Part shown: one piece after another, positions 10,694 to 23,200 of the stretch | Layout of the letters: the number at the start of each line of letters is the position of its first letter | Position numbering within the stretch: the stretch's first letter is position 1 | Assembly: GCF_002234675.1 (NCBI RefSeq) | Contig: NC_019870.2 | Span: 2,314,985-2,378,984 of the forward strand | Direction of reading: 5' to 3' | Origin: Oryzias latipes | Lineage: Eukaryota > Chordata > Actinopteri > Beloniformes > Adrianichthyidae | DNA length: 64,000 bases | Program-made: the position numbers and the translations under genes | Notes under the pieces: generated by a model | Told to the model about the DNA's origin: nothing | Seen by the model: only the letters and a program-made list of their open reading frames with translations | The model's database searches: none

Positions 10694-13600
10694 CTTCACT
10701 TTGTGATGGACCACGGACGCCACGACGACGGTGACGAGGCCGAGCGCGATGAGGAGGTACTGCATGTACTCCATGACGGTCGGGAGGACCACCAGGTTGG
10801 TGCGGAACGTGTTGAGGACCGGTCCATCGATGTAGCCGCTCTGTTGGCGACAGGAACGCACAGTCAGCAGTTTTCAAAACCTTTATCGACACAAACACAA
10901 GTAAACAAACTAAAGTTTACGTGTGTGTGTGTGTGTGCACAAACACACATAAGTAAAACTGAAAAAGGAAATGAAAGAAAAGAGGTAAATAAAACTCAGA
11001 AGCTGATAAATTGACTTTTTTTTCTCAACAGGTGAACTTCATTTCCTCCTACAGCAGCTGATCTTCTGCCTCCTCTACAGACAGAACTTCTGATCCTGAT
11101 CTTTCACCTGAACCCGTCCCGTTCGCTCCTCCCAAACCTTTTTCCCTGTCAGCTGACTCGCCGTCTTTCAGAGACAAACTGCAAACGACGCAGGAAAAAA
11201 CTGTTCTGCCTAAAAAAGCAGGAAGTTCCTCTACAGAAAAGTCTTTGCTGCGTGACTTCACGAAGAACCACAAACATCCGCGACCTGCGGTCCAACAGGA
11301 AATCCAAACGGCTGCGTCTTTGCCCAGCTGTTTTCAACCACAGGAAACGACTTTATATTTAAAAAAAACATCCAAACTGTTTAAACTTGATTAATGATTA
11401 AAGTGATTAAAAACACACTTTAAAAGGAACACTTTTAAAGTGATGGACTTTAAACAGGAGAACTGCTCTAGAATAGTGGATCTATATCCTTTAAAGTGAC
11501 ATTTTTTCAAAATAAAAGATTTCAAAAGTTAAAAGTTTTTATCACTTCTAAGGAAATTAAAGTCTCTCCAGAGGATTTATTGTTTATTCTAGAAGGAGAA
11601 TAATAGTCAAAACTCTCTTAACGTGTCGATTATTTTCCCAAAAATCTATTTTTTTTTTAAAAAGAAGATGCTAAATCTGTTTTTACATCTGTCATTATTT
11701 CTTTAATGCTTCAATGAAAATGAGGATTTGGCAGAATTCTGAAGACAGCTAAAAAATATATAACAAAAGTGATTTAAAGTGACGCCAACTGGCTAAAAAA
11801 TATGTATAGAAAGGACTGAAATAACATTTATAAACCAGGCTAAATCTTTGTGCTGCATCTTACCTCCTCGAACCACAGCAGCGGCATCACCACCTCAGAA
11901 ATCTTACCAGTTTCACTGAAAGAATGACAAAAACACACACAAAAACACACACAAAGGTGCAAGAAAAGCAGGAAATTGTCACCGGCTTTGAATTAGAGGA
12001 AACACAATTCATGAGAAAGTTGGAAATAATCCTCACGTGATTCCTGAAACGCTTTTAATGTAGAGGTTGAGCTGCAGGCGGATGGACACGTTCAGAGGAA
12101 CGCCCGTCAGCTGCCAGAACACAAACCCGCAGATTATCAGACCTTCTTTGAAAGTCTCCAAACAGTTTTTAAAAACAACAAAAGAAGGAAATTCTCAGGT
12201 TAGGAAGCTTCTTTTTATGGTTTGGTTCCACCATCAAGCTGCAATAAAGCTGTGAGATCCAACAATGGGAACAAAGACGCATCTTGAACTTCTATCAGCT
12301 GCAGGCCGTCCAGGCCTCAAGGCTGCAGGAGGCGTGAGGGAAGCAGGTCTGATTCCCAGAGCAGCCACTCTTCCTCTGTCACATCTGCTAAAGACGCACA
12401 GTTTCTGTTCAAATCCCTGTCCTGCCATTCCTTCTCAACGGCAAACGTCAGAGCAGGCGGCCCAACCCAAGTCTACATTACTGATGATGACCGATGATGA
12501 AGATGAGGAGCAGACTGGAGTCTTCAGGTCTTTTCTTTAAGAAGATCAGGAGTCGAAAACTCCAAACAAAACTACTTTCACAAATTCTGTTTCATGTTTT
12601 AGAGCGACAATAAAAGAAAAAAATAGACATGAGAACAAAGTCATACAACTATTGGAATAAAGTTATGAAATGATGAAAAAGGAAATTCGAAATCTTACTA
12701 GACTAAAGACGTACAATTATGAGAATAAAGTTGACATTTTACCAGAAAAAGGCGTAATTTTCAGTCTGAATACATCCAAACGGACCCTGGTCCTGGACCA
12801 GGAAAACCAAACCTAAAGTTGAATCGTTTCTGAGGAGAGCAGCAGTGGTTCGTCCCAAAGAGTGTAAATAAAGATCCTCCATGAGAGGAGATCTGCCTCT
12901 GATGCTCAAATCTTTCTGTTCAATCAAGCTTTGACAGACGCCTGAGAATGAACCCGTGGAGGGAAAATCCTCCTCTTCTATCCGTTTATCCTGGTTGCTG
13001 CACAGGAATTCCTCCCAGCTTCTCTGGATTTTGAAAAGTTGTTGGATTTAAGGAAACGTTTTTTTCTTTTTAGTTTTTTTTTTTTTTGGATACATTAATC
13101 GCTTTTTCTTCGACTTTGCAAAACGTCCAGGATTCCACTTCCTGTTTAACAATGAAGACATCTTTTTTCCTCCTAATGATGTGTGGATGCGTTTCACTGC
13201 CATGTCTCTGCATTTCCTCTAATCATTGATTATAGAAAACTGACATTTGACATTTGCTGAAGCTTCAGGTCGGAGGTTTTCAGGGACGAACGGTCTACAG
13301 ATTCAGATTCAGACGGTAGAAAAACATCATAAGCAGGATTGTGTGGGATCATTTCAGGACGAGACGTTTGGAAAGACTCGAATCGGGCTTCAGCCCGGAT
13401 GGGCTTTGGGACGACGCTCTCCTGAGATGCAGGCTCCACCCCCACCGCCAAACTCTGTGCGTCGCTGCAGGAGGACCGAGTCCGTCAGAAAACCGGGTTA
13501 GGTGGCATCAACCCAACAGTCTGATGGGAGGCAGATGTTCGGACGGTTCTGAGCCACACTGACGAGGCTTTTGGCTCCTTCTCCCTGAAGTTCAGCAAAT

Positions 13601-16600
13601 GGTCAGAAGACGCCAGAAAACTCGCCATAAAGGGTGTAGCTGACAGGAAAATGACAGCCCAAAGAGGCTCTGAATGGCAGCCACGGAGCAGATTGGGTCC
13701 ATATGCGGTTCTGATGGACAGTTAATCCCGTCCAAAGCGGACACGAGTGGCTCAGGATCAGGAGGAGGAATGCAGCTGCAGGCGGTTCTCCGTGCAGCTT
13801 CGGATGAAGGAAAACAGGATTTACTGAATAAACAAAGAAACTCGGAAAATTATTTTCATCTAAAAGAAAAGAGAATTTTCATTTCTTAGGCTGATAAAAC
13901 TAAAAGCATTTGAAAAAATGAATGAATTTGGTTTTAAATGCAGATGTTAAGAATAATTTGGTTTTAACAGCAGTAAAAATTTAAAAGATTTATGTTTAGT
14001 ATTAAAAAAAATTAAAAATCATGTCTATAACACGGACACACTGTGGCTTAAAATAGAACCAGAAACACGGAAAGAAATTACAACTAAGATCACGCCTTTG
14101 TTTTTACATTCACGATAAAATTTGTTTTAAAAAACTTTGTTTTGTTTTTTAATTGAACACATTACATTTTTTTAATCGAATACAATGTTTCCGTATAAAA
14201 TTCCTCATGGATAAAAAAATGAATCAATTCCTTTTGGTAAATCAGGTTTAATCAGATCTTAATGTTAAAAATATGTTTTTGTGCTAAATAGGGATTTTAA
14301 ATGTCAAAGTTTTAAGGTAAAAACCACATTTTCAGTCCTCTAAATACATTTTAACAGGAAAAATAAATGGATTTTTAAAAACATGTCTGCCGTTAGAAAA
14401 GTCTGAATTTTTTCTTTATTATATTTTGTCGTGGCTTATAAGGCTGAGCGGTTTCTGCAACAGAACATTTCTAAAATTCAAAGAAGCTCTTTCTCATCCC
14501 GTTTAGTGAAAAACGGTTTGGTATTTTTTAAAAACCACAAAGGAGCTGAAGATTCGCCTGCAGGAGGAGTCGAATCTGCAGATCAGCTTTCTGGAGAAGC
14601 TCCCAGCTGAGATTATCGGGTTATTTCCATTCTTCTTTCAGACTCCACTTTTCTTTTTCTTCTTCTTAAGTGACTTTATTTCTACGTCTACGCTCACACT
14701 ACAGTCAGTCACTCAGATAATTGTGTGGCAGTTGGATTTGAGATGTGCGGGTTTCCGTTTTCCCATCATGCAAATGTGTTTCCTGGATCGTCCCGATTGA
14801 GTGAGTGAGCGAGTGAGTGAGTGGGCGTGAGGGCGGACTGAAGGAACCTCTCCTGAGCTTCGATCTGCACACGCCGGCTCCTTATCCAGAGCCGCGCTAT
14901 GAACGGCCCTCATTACGGAACCTTATCGCAGCTTCCAATTACCTTATCGGCTGTGGCGCGAGCGATAAGGGGCAGCGGGCTGTTACGTAAGGAGGCGGCG
15001 CCGTTTGGTAACAGCGTTCTGTTGGGTTAACTGCTTCACATCAACAGGCGGAGCATCGAAACCGTCGGACGTCTCAGCTGCATGCCCCCCACCCCCTCCC
15101 CCCGTGCAACTCAGGGAGCGGCGCCGGGACCAGACGCGTTCCATCGCGGACGCCTCACGCTCTGAGCAAAGGACACAAGTTCTTGGACGACGCCGGACTA
15201 AGATGCTCGGTCCAGAACGCCATCAAGAACATTAACCCCCCCACCCCCACCACCCCACCTCATGAGACCTCCTTCTGCTGGAGCGTCTGACGCTACCAAA
15301 CATCTGAAAGGCATCAAACCCCTGTGAGCTTCTGCACACCCAACAGAAGGAATCCAGCAGCTTTGACGGCGAAAGGAGGAGGGGGGGGGGGGGGGGGGGT
15401 GCTCACCGGGTGGATGTCGATGAAGAGGCCGTGTTCCTCCTCGGTGGGATTCAGACCCAGCACGTAGTCCTGCAGCACTGGGTCGGCGTTGAAGAAGTGG
15501 GGATGGGAGATGAAGACCGGAGAGTCTGGAGAGAAGAGAGGAACCTGAAAACGGCGAGGATCTGACCCCGGATGATCGGACGGAGAACCGCGTTCAGATC
15601 AGGGTTGATTCTGGTTTTTTAGACACATTGTCATGACGAATCTGCTTGATCAAATGAAAAACCCAGATTATAAAAACTAACTCCTTAGCTCGGAGCTGGA
15701 GGAGCAGAAACTCCAGTTTCTCTGACAGAGTAATCAGATTACTTCATCCTGAGGGTGCAGGAGATCATCAGCCACGTTTTGAGCGCAGCACACACGTGAC
15801 AAGTTCAGAGTAAATATTTGTTGACCTTCCAGAGCGTGCGGGACCTAAATGTAAAGACGACCTTTGGGGCGCCGGCGTGCGCCAACTCACTGTGGCGGCA
15901 GCTGCTGACGTTCAGAAGACCCGACTGCCTGCAGGGGCAGAACCCCTGGTTGGGCTCGTACTGCGACCCGTTGGCAAACATGGTCCTTGGCGCCACGAAC
16001 CTATACAGGGGGATCCCCAGCATCTCGCCTGTGCGCTGGTAAACCAGCTCCAAGGATCTGAGCAGGAACAGGAAGTGACAACGTCAGGCTGAGGCGGGAG
16101 GCTGCGGGGCAGGAAGGCGGTTCACCTGCAGGCGTCGGGGCTGTAGAAGGGTAAGGTGCTCTCTTTGGTCATGAAGGGAGGCCACATCTGTCCGGCTGTG
16201 CCGTTGATCATGTTGCACTGGGGGGTCCTCCAGTAGCTCAGCTGTTGAAGGGGGGACAGTCAGATGGGTCACATGACAGGGAGACGGGTGGCGCCGACAC
16301 CTCACCTGGGTCAAACCGTTCCAGGAGTCGACTCTGTGGACCTTCCTGATGTCGTCTTTCCCCGTGTTGATGGTGAACAGGCCGGTGTTGGAGTTATTGA
16401 ACTGAAAGCACGACAGAAACGTTTAAAAGTCACAACTTCCACTGAAAATCCTGTTTTTAACGTGTTCCTGCTGCATTTTTCTGATGATGGAAGACAGAAA
16501 TGTTCAAATTAAGCTTAAAACTGCATTTACTGAGTATTTCTTTATTCAAATCGCTGTGAATCAGACCAAAAGTTTCTTTATAAAGATCGTATTTGTGACA

Positions 16601-19600
16601 TAGAAAGCCCCCTGCTCCGCTCCGTTCTGGTCCCGCCCACTGAACTCCTGCCGCTCTGCAGAAACTATGTCCTAGAAAACGACACAGGTTTACGGAGTTT
16701 GGCTAAAATCGGCATAATTCTAATGAAAAGACGACTGGGAACGCTTTTTCAAATAGATCGGAGAGGGACTTTGAGGTCCTGTACGGAGAAAAGGTTTTCA
16801 GAAGGAACAGCAGCTCCCATCCGTTTAAGTCAATCGTCCCGTTTAAAGGTGTTTGTCTTGTAACCCTTGTGCTGTCTTAGGCACTGTAACATTGGGAGTG
16901 GGGTCATCTAGACCCACTAGACAGTGCTCTGAACCTTTTTTCTTCAATGATTTGTGATCTTCACTGGTGTCCATGGATTACATGAAATCTTTCCACCTTT
17001 ATCCACCTTTGTCATGGTAGGGAGAACACCTCAATGGAAGCGTAGGGTCACCTGGACCCCATAGGACAGCACAAGGGTTAAACATGAATATTTGTTATGG
17101 TTCAATTGTCATTCATGAGTTATAGACTGATCCTGATCACTCGCGTCTCTGCTGCCTGACAGGAGTGTTTTGGTCTGAGATGCCCCGCCCACTTTGAAGC
17201 GACCAAACCTATATTCCCATTTTGGACTCGTCTGTGAAACCTTCAACCAAAATCTTGGTCTCGTGTTCTGAGCAAATGCTGATCTCTGCAGTCACACTTC
17301 CTCACACGTGTTCCTTTTTAGACAAAGTTCTGCCCCATTTAAAGAAACTGGTTTTAAAAAGGGAAAGTTACCCCGGAGTCTCTGTCCCTCAGCTGAATCT
17401 CGTGGAGAACCCCTCACCTCGGCGAAGAGTCCAAACTTCCCGGAGGAGGGAAGCATGCCGGGCAAGTACTGGTTTAGGAAGTCCACCAGTTTGCTGTCAT
17501 AGCCCCACATCAGCTCCCCCACCGTCTTGGTCAGGAAGGGACCCTCTTTGAAGGTCTTGAAGGTGGCGCTGATCAGCAGACGCAGGGCGTAGGGCAGGTT
17601 CTCCATCATCACGGCGGCACTCTGCAAAACACAGCCGAGCGTGAGGAACCAACCGCACAAATTTGGGAGACGTCCAGCGGTCGCCCGGGCCTCACCAGAA
17701 CCAGCATGTTGGGAACCGTGACCAGGTCAGACTCGTTCCCCACAGACATGGACGGCTCGAAGTAGTAGGTCCGGTATTCTCTGTAGGACACTGTGTAGTT
17801 GGGGTGAAACGTGATGTTCTCTTTCTGGCAGCGCTTCCTGGAAAACACAAAGGAAACTCCTGGTTTTCAGGAAAGACGTTGGTTCCTGAGAGGTTCCAGG
17901 CTGCCTCTTTCTCAGCCTTTCAACGTTTCTAAGCTGAACAATCTAATGCGGTTTCTGCTGATCAAAGAACCAAGGAGGTCCACCAAAACCACACGACCTC
18001 CACAGATCAGAGCGCTGGCAGAAAGGCCCACCACCTCTATGTAGATTCAGAGGACAGAAACCTTCAAGCAGCAGCACCAGTTTCTGTCAGACTTTGGATT
18101 TCTTCCTGGGTTTGACCAAAGCCTCCGGTCACAGACGTCATCACGACCTTGACCTTGGTGCAGAGGAGAAGTGGAGCCGATATATTTGATTTCATATCTT
18201 TTCAAGGCTTTCGGGTTGGAGCCTCAGACTTGACATAAATTTACAGCCCGTATGATTCTGGATTTGCAGATCTAGATCTTTACAGTAATGTTACGTCTTC
18301 TTAGGGTGATGTCACACATATTGCACTGGTGCTTTTTCTTACGTGGAAAAAGTAAAAAAAGTTGGTCTTTGCGTGAAATTTTCACAGATCAGGAATGACC
18401 CACAGAAGAAGTACGAATAAAGCACGGAAAAAAAAAACACCTAAACTAAACGAGAACTTGAACCATGTGTTAAAATTGTGCTGTTTAAATGCAATTTATA
18501 TGCGATTCGTGAATCAATAACGTAATTTGAACCCGATATGTGCGCGGAAACGCGATATTAAAGTTATACATTGGTGGTTCATGCGTGAAAAGTCCATCAG
18601 ACAAATGTAGAACCGTCGTGGAAAGACACAAATTTGCGTCTGCATTTCACGAAAAATCTCACGCAACCGCGTAAAGATTTACGTAATACTTGAGTATAGG
18701 CTACGTCAAATACGCGTAAACGCATAACTTTACACTGACCTAAAATTTTTAACAACCTAAAACCGAATTCATTGGACAAAACCCTCGACGGACATCTGTG
18801 CACATCGACGAACGCAGAAAACACGCTTGGCTCACGAAAGAACGTAACGCCATACGTGGAAAATGTGTGACGCGGCTTCCACAGCCTGTTTCTGAACGAT
18901 GGACGGAGCTGGATGGACGTGTTGGTGCAACAGGGACACAGGCGTGGAGCGTCCCGTCCCGGCGCACCTGTACACATAGGGGCCCCTCTGCTCCACCATG
19001 GGCTTCTCTCCTTTCAGGACCTCCTCAGGGTTCAGGACGTTGAAGAAGTAGACAGACATGAAGAAGGGCACGGGCAGGTCCTTCCACATGGTGTAGGACA
19101 TGTCGTTCTTCGGGTCGATCATCGTGTTCTGACAGAAACAAAAAATACAAAGTAAAAATTAAAAAAGGGGGAAAAAAGCATTTTTGGTTCTGAATCCAGA
19201 ATCTATTGAATCGTCTGGATTTGCACATTTCGGTTTAATGTCAAGACATTTGAATAAAAGAAATGAAGACAATTCAATGAATTTGATTAAGTGTGAGAAC
19301 ATGTGTCAGGGCTAAACCCTTTCAGCAGTTTTAAGGTCAGTTTTTAGGTCTATCTTCGTATTTTTTCTAATTATTCTATCAAGAATTGGATTTGAATCGG
19401 CCTAAAAACGGTCGGAGTCATTATTCGAACTGAGGTCTGTCCCGGTCCCGAGAGAATAAAAAGCGGGAAAAGAAGTGAGCCACAAAACTGGGACATCCCG
19501 CACGTTTCTACCCCTTTAATCATATCTATGCGTTTGAACAGAGATAAGTTATCTCCGGCAGCGATGCATCAGAAAACAGAACCAGGAATTTGGATCTTAT

Positions 19601-20068
19601 TTGGAAAACATCCGCGTGTTCATGACTTCTGCGACAGTAATTTAGGTTTCGTCCCATTTCTGTCACTTTTATCTTGGTATCTTCCATTTCCGTTAGTGGA
19701 GGGTCAGCAGATTTGACCGTATTTTGGGGGTTGCCTCATTCATTTTACAATAGCATTTTAGAAAATAACGTGAATTTTTTTGTGTTTATCTGACATTTCT
19801 CGTAATAAAATAATTTTTGAAAATATTTTTTACAACATTTCTACACCTAAATTGCACTTTATCGATGCTTTTATTTACAGACGTGAAGATTTTCTTCGCA
19901 CTTCTAAATAAATTCGAAGTACTTTGGCGGTTCGGTGGTTCCGCTTACCTTCTCCACCTGGTCGTCGATGATGATCGGACCCACAAAAACCAGAACGGTT
20001 CCGAAAAACACCATCAACACACCCGCCACGATGAAGCCGGCTGTCAGCCTGGCTTTATTTACGCCCAT
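10694..20068 (-). CDS. scarb1: Scavenger receptor class B member 1 (SR-BI, HDL receptor), exons 1A-11
   Basis: CD36-family plasma membrane receptor that mediates selective uptake of cholesteryl ester from HDL and, in fish, probably carotenoids. Exons in transcript order: 20068-19949, 19128-18968, 17837-17696, 17621-17418, 16401-16306, 16241-16126, 16057-15891, 15525-15407, 12110-12037, 11915-11864, 10840-10694. All junctions are GT/AG and phases join without a break to give 466 codons. Lengths 119, 74, 52 and 147 nt for exons 8-11 match human SCARB1 as I recall it. Seen: N-terminal TM (exon 1), SVYFFNVLNPEE and RGPYVYR (exon 2), AAVMMEN and TVGELMWGY (exon 4), CNMINGT (exon 6), FCPC and LNVSSC cysteines (exon 7), FISHPHFFNADPV (exon 8), and the C-terminal TM with MEYMQYLLIALGL (exon 11). 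The cytoplasmic tail exon, expected to be about 40 residues ending in a PDZ ligand, was not identified. Confidence 0.93.
14881..14970. promoter_or_regulatory. Cluster of four GATA sites in scarb1 intron 8
   Basis: CTTATC occurs at 14881-14886, 14922-14927 and 14943-14948, and GATAAG at 14964-14969: four GATAAG cores, on both strands, within 90 bases. The surrounding 200 bases are CpG-richer than the rest of the intron. GATAAG is the consensus of GATA factors. An intronic enhancer is an inference. Confidence 0.45.
15381..15399 (+). repeat. 19-base G homopolymer beside the scarb1 exon 8 donor
   Basis: Nineteen consecutive G on the plus strand, which read as a C-run starting eight bases into intron 8 of scarb1 on the transcribed strand. 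The donor GTGAGC itself is intact. Confidence 0.85.
16498..16790 (+). repeat. MITE family B, internally deleted copy in scarb1 intron 4
   Basis: Contains 'gatcgtatttgtgac', 'ctctgcagaaactatgtcct' and the right-end phrase 'atagatcggag' followed by 'agggactttga', all shared with 50491-51018. The central part is shortened. Confidence 0.65.
16860..17081 (+). mobile_element. piggyBac-like MITE (family A), copy 2, in scarb1 intron 4
   Basis: The left end reads taacccttgtgctgtctta, with the TTAA decayed to GTAA. The right end reads aggacagcacaagggttaa with intact TTAA. The interior 'gtcatctagacccactag' is shared with the copies at 4431 and 61590. Confidence 0.8.
18306..18882 (+). mobile_element. 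MITE family C, longest copy, in scarb1 intron 2
   Basis: Shares blocks with 23737-24006, 52246-52680 and 61160-61298. The family ends are an inverted repeat of the type AAGGCCGTGTCACAC, best preserved at the left end of the 52 kb copy and the right end of the 61 kb copy; here they are decayed to 'gggtgatgtcacac' and 'gtgtgacgcggc'. The interior is unusually rich in CpG and in ACG/CGT words. No coding frame survives. Confidence 0.6.
19949..20068 (-). CDS. scarb1: scarb1 first coding exon 1A (proximal)
   Basis: Forty codons beginning MGVNKARLTAGF and ending DDQVEK, followed by the donor GTAAGC in phase 0. It contains one hydrophobic segment (residues about 8-33), the N-terminal membrane anchor of CD36-family proteins, and aligns with the mammalian SR-BI start that ends QQVLK. 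The ATG has G at -3 and +4. No TATA box was seen upstream. An upstream in-frame repeat of the VNKAR codons lies at 20096-20110. Confidence 0.85.
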
Positions 20069-21188
20069 GACAGTGACAGTTCGGCAGAACCGCGCTTTGT
20101 TTACGTCCAAACTTCAGCCGAGCGGCACCAGCGAGCTAGCTTCTCTGCTTCTCCACCTTCAGCACCACCTGCACACTTTCATGGTCACCCAAAGTCCACT
20201 TCTGCACCGGTTTACTCCTTTGATCACCGTTGCCGACCTTCTGATGTTGTTGCCCCATTTAAAGTCTATTAGTGGTGACGCTTTCGACGCGCGAGGAACT
20301 CTGGGAAATGTCGTTCATCTGATACAAGTTAGATAATTTTTGGAATTTTTAGAAGATTTAAATGGAAACACATCCTGGACAGCCAGTTATTATTATTATT
20401 CTTTTTTTTGTTTTGTTAAAAAAGATTAAAAAAAATATTTTTTTTACAATAAATAAAGTTTTCCACAAATTATTTAAATTAAAATAAACCAACAATGGCC
20501 CTGTTTAAAAAAATTATTGTGTAGGCTTAGTATTATACTACAACTTTTTTAAGTAAGCTTTTTTTTTACTACTACATCAACACAACATAAGTGTGTTTTA
20601 CTTTATAACATTTGATTAGCATTTCTGCTACTTCACAGATTAAACATTAGCCACATTTATGAGAAGCTGATGCAGTTTAGACTTTTGCAGCGGCGATAGC
20701 CCCTCGTGATATAGCTGACAAAGATAAATGTTTGCTTTAGCTGTTTGCTTTTTTACATAAAAACAGGTGCAATCATATTATGATCTGCGCCACAGTTTCT
20801 TATCTGATAAATGGAGAACGTCAACTGCTGCTTGATAGTGTCATAAAGATAAGTCAATGTTGGAAACTTAACACCTACAATAAAAAATAATCAACACTGT
20901 AAATGACTTTGAATGAGTAAATCCTTTCAGCTCGATCTGCCGCACAATGAAATCCACCAAACTCAGCTGTCAATATCTCGGTAATATAACTCATTTATGA
21001 CCTTCAGTGACCATAGGTCATGTGACAAACAGACTTTTCTAGGTCTGCCACTATAATAACAGTTTCACAATTCCTCTAAGGTGGATGTCATGATGCTCCC
21101 ATAGTAACCTTTAGTCAGGGAATATATATATATATGATCCATGGGGCAATGCAAAAGTACAGATTATAGTTATTTCAAGAAGTTCAGC

Positions 21189-21510
21189 TCACAACAAAAA
21201 CAAAAAACAGCAACAAGGGAGAAAAAGAGCAAAAAAATAAAAGAGACAACTAAAAACAGAACGGGAAAGAACAACAAAATGGCCAAGAAAAAAAACAAAA
21301 GCAGCAAGAAAAATTAAAAGTAAAAGTAAAACAAAAACGAAAATAAAAAATAAAAAGAAGAACAAAAATAACAAAAACAATTAAAGAGAAATAAATAAAT
21401 AGATAAATAAATAAAAACAACAACCAAATAAAAACAATAACAAAAATAACAACAACAGCAAAGTAACAACACAAAAAAGAAGCATATAAATGACAAAAAA
21501 AACATGTTTT
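21189..21510 (+). repeat. A-rich, T-poor low-complexity tract
   Basis: About 320 bases built mainly of AACA, AAAC and AAAT words with few T. The open frames on the opposite strand (poly F/L/V/Y) are products of this composition, not genes. Confidence 0.8.
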
Positions 21511-23001
21511 ACATGGTAACTTCTGGATTTTCAGCTTTACTTTTAAGCAGAACTCACCGTTCCCGCCTGAACATTTGCTGGAAAAAGCATCTTTTCTGAA
21601 ATAGATTCTAACCTGAGGTTCACCTGTTTAATAAAATGACTCTGGAGAGAAAAGAATCCTCAATCGCCACACTTTGAAGGGAAACCAGTGTTTGTCTTGA
21701 CTCATTCTTGAGAGGAAAAGAGGAAAGGGACACAGTTTTTTTTGTCTGATGAAGTTCAAAAGAAAGAAAACCAGAATAACCTTCACCAGCTCCAAAAACC
21801 CGGTCCAGGCCTGGAGGCTTTGGAGAGCAGAAGCCTGCTGACGTAAATCCAACAGCCTTTCCTAAACTCCTTTCACGTCTCAGTTTGACAAGTTGATGTT
21901 TCTCCTCATAGAAGTACATTTTGACATTTTTACAAAAAGCTAGTGTTTGCTCGTCTGCACTGCATCTGTTTGGAGTCTTCTGGGCTCTCAGCGTTTTCCG
22001 TCACAGAGAAACGAGCGACGCCAGGATTTGGCTCCGGTTTCATATGAGATGACTGGGAGACTGTGCAGCTGAGAAACGTGGATCATATGAAGCAAACTAG
22101 TGATCCAAACCGTTCTTACGACTCTGCAAATGAGTGTTTGGAGGAAACCGATCCTGTTTTCACGGTGGTTTGATAAAAGAAGCGGCAGCGGTGACAATGT
22201 TTCCACAAAACATCTCACAAAAGCGTACAACTTTAGCTGGAGCAAAGAAAGAATTTAGAAACCCATGTTAGTAAAAACACATGAAAAGTTAACATTGATG
22301 ACATTTTTGGAAAAAAAAGAATCCAGTTGAAAGTTTGTTAATGAGACAGATTTAAAAAAAAAAAGGTTTGTCAGATAAAATAGTTGCATTCACACAAACA
22401 TGTTGTTATATTAATCCTCATCAGACACAGTTTTTAGAGTCATTACTTTAAAAATAACAAGAATCTTAAAGATAATACCATATATGACACTGTCAGTACA
22501 TTAGATTAATTTCTATAATGATGTTTTGGTTATGATTAATGTATTTATTTATCATTATTTTGTTTTTATTGTTATTTTAAATCAAAAAAGATTTTAAATT
22601 AATAGATTTGTTTACTTTTATACAGTATTTCCAGTTGTATATTGTCTTTTACCTCTTATGTACTTTTGAGTAGTTATTAAAATTAGTTTGTTTTTTCCTC
22701 TATAATATTGACCTGCTAGGGAAGTACGGGTGTTAATTAGCCTGTGGCTAAAATCCAGCATTTTTATTCTTAATTTTCCCCGTTTTAATAAATAAATATT
22801 GAAACTTTTTGCCAGGAACCACTTTTTTGTCTTATCTTACTGCTTTTGTAAGTTTTTCTCCTTTTTTGTCCATTTTAAATTCATTTTAGAACAATTATTT
22901 TGTCATTTTTATCCGTGACCTTTGACCTTTTGAGGTTCACGCAGCAGCAGGAGGAGGACGCTTTTGGGTTTCAAACCTGCAAACCGCCTCAGGGGACTCA
23001 C

Positions 23002-23121
23002 CTTCCCGACCTGGTACCTCATCATAGCCGGTCCCGTGAAGGCAGAAATAAGTCCGAACGTCAGCGTCACGGCCCCCGCCGCCACAAAGCCGATGGCTAC
23101 TTTGGCTTTATCGATGGCCAT
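23002..23121 (-). CDS. scarb1: scarb1 alternative first coding exon 1B (distal)
   Basis: Forty codons beginning MAIDKAKVAIGF and ending MMRYQVGK, then the donor GTGAGT in phase 0: exactly the length and phase of exon 1A 2.9 kb downstream. The two proteins align along their length (both have K-A-K/R at residues 5-7, GF at 11-12, AG, FG, GP at 30-31 and QV.K at the end), so the exons are duplicates. The start codon lies in an ACCATGG context, and CCAAT, GC and TATA boxes sit at 23201-23250. Splicing to exon 2 (19128) would give an SR-BI with a different N-terminal anchor. An alternative is the remnant first exon of a lost tandem gene copy. Confidence 0.7.
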
Positions 23122-23200
23122 GGTCAGAAAAACCAAAGATGTGACGGACAGAGCTGCTGAAGACCAGCAGAGACACAGCAGCAGGGCTGGGGGGGTGGGC

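Noticed and set aside
21189-21505. Minus-strand frames rich in Phe, Leu and Val that look like membrane proteins
   Set aside because: They arise from the complementary A-rich low-complexity tract.
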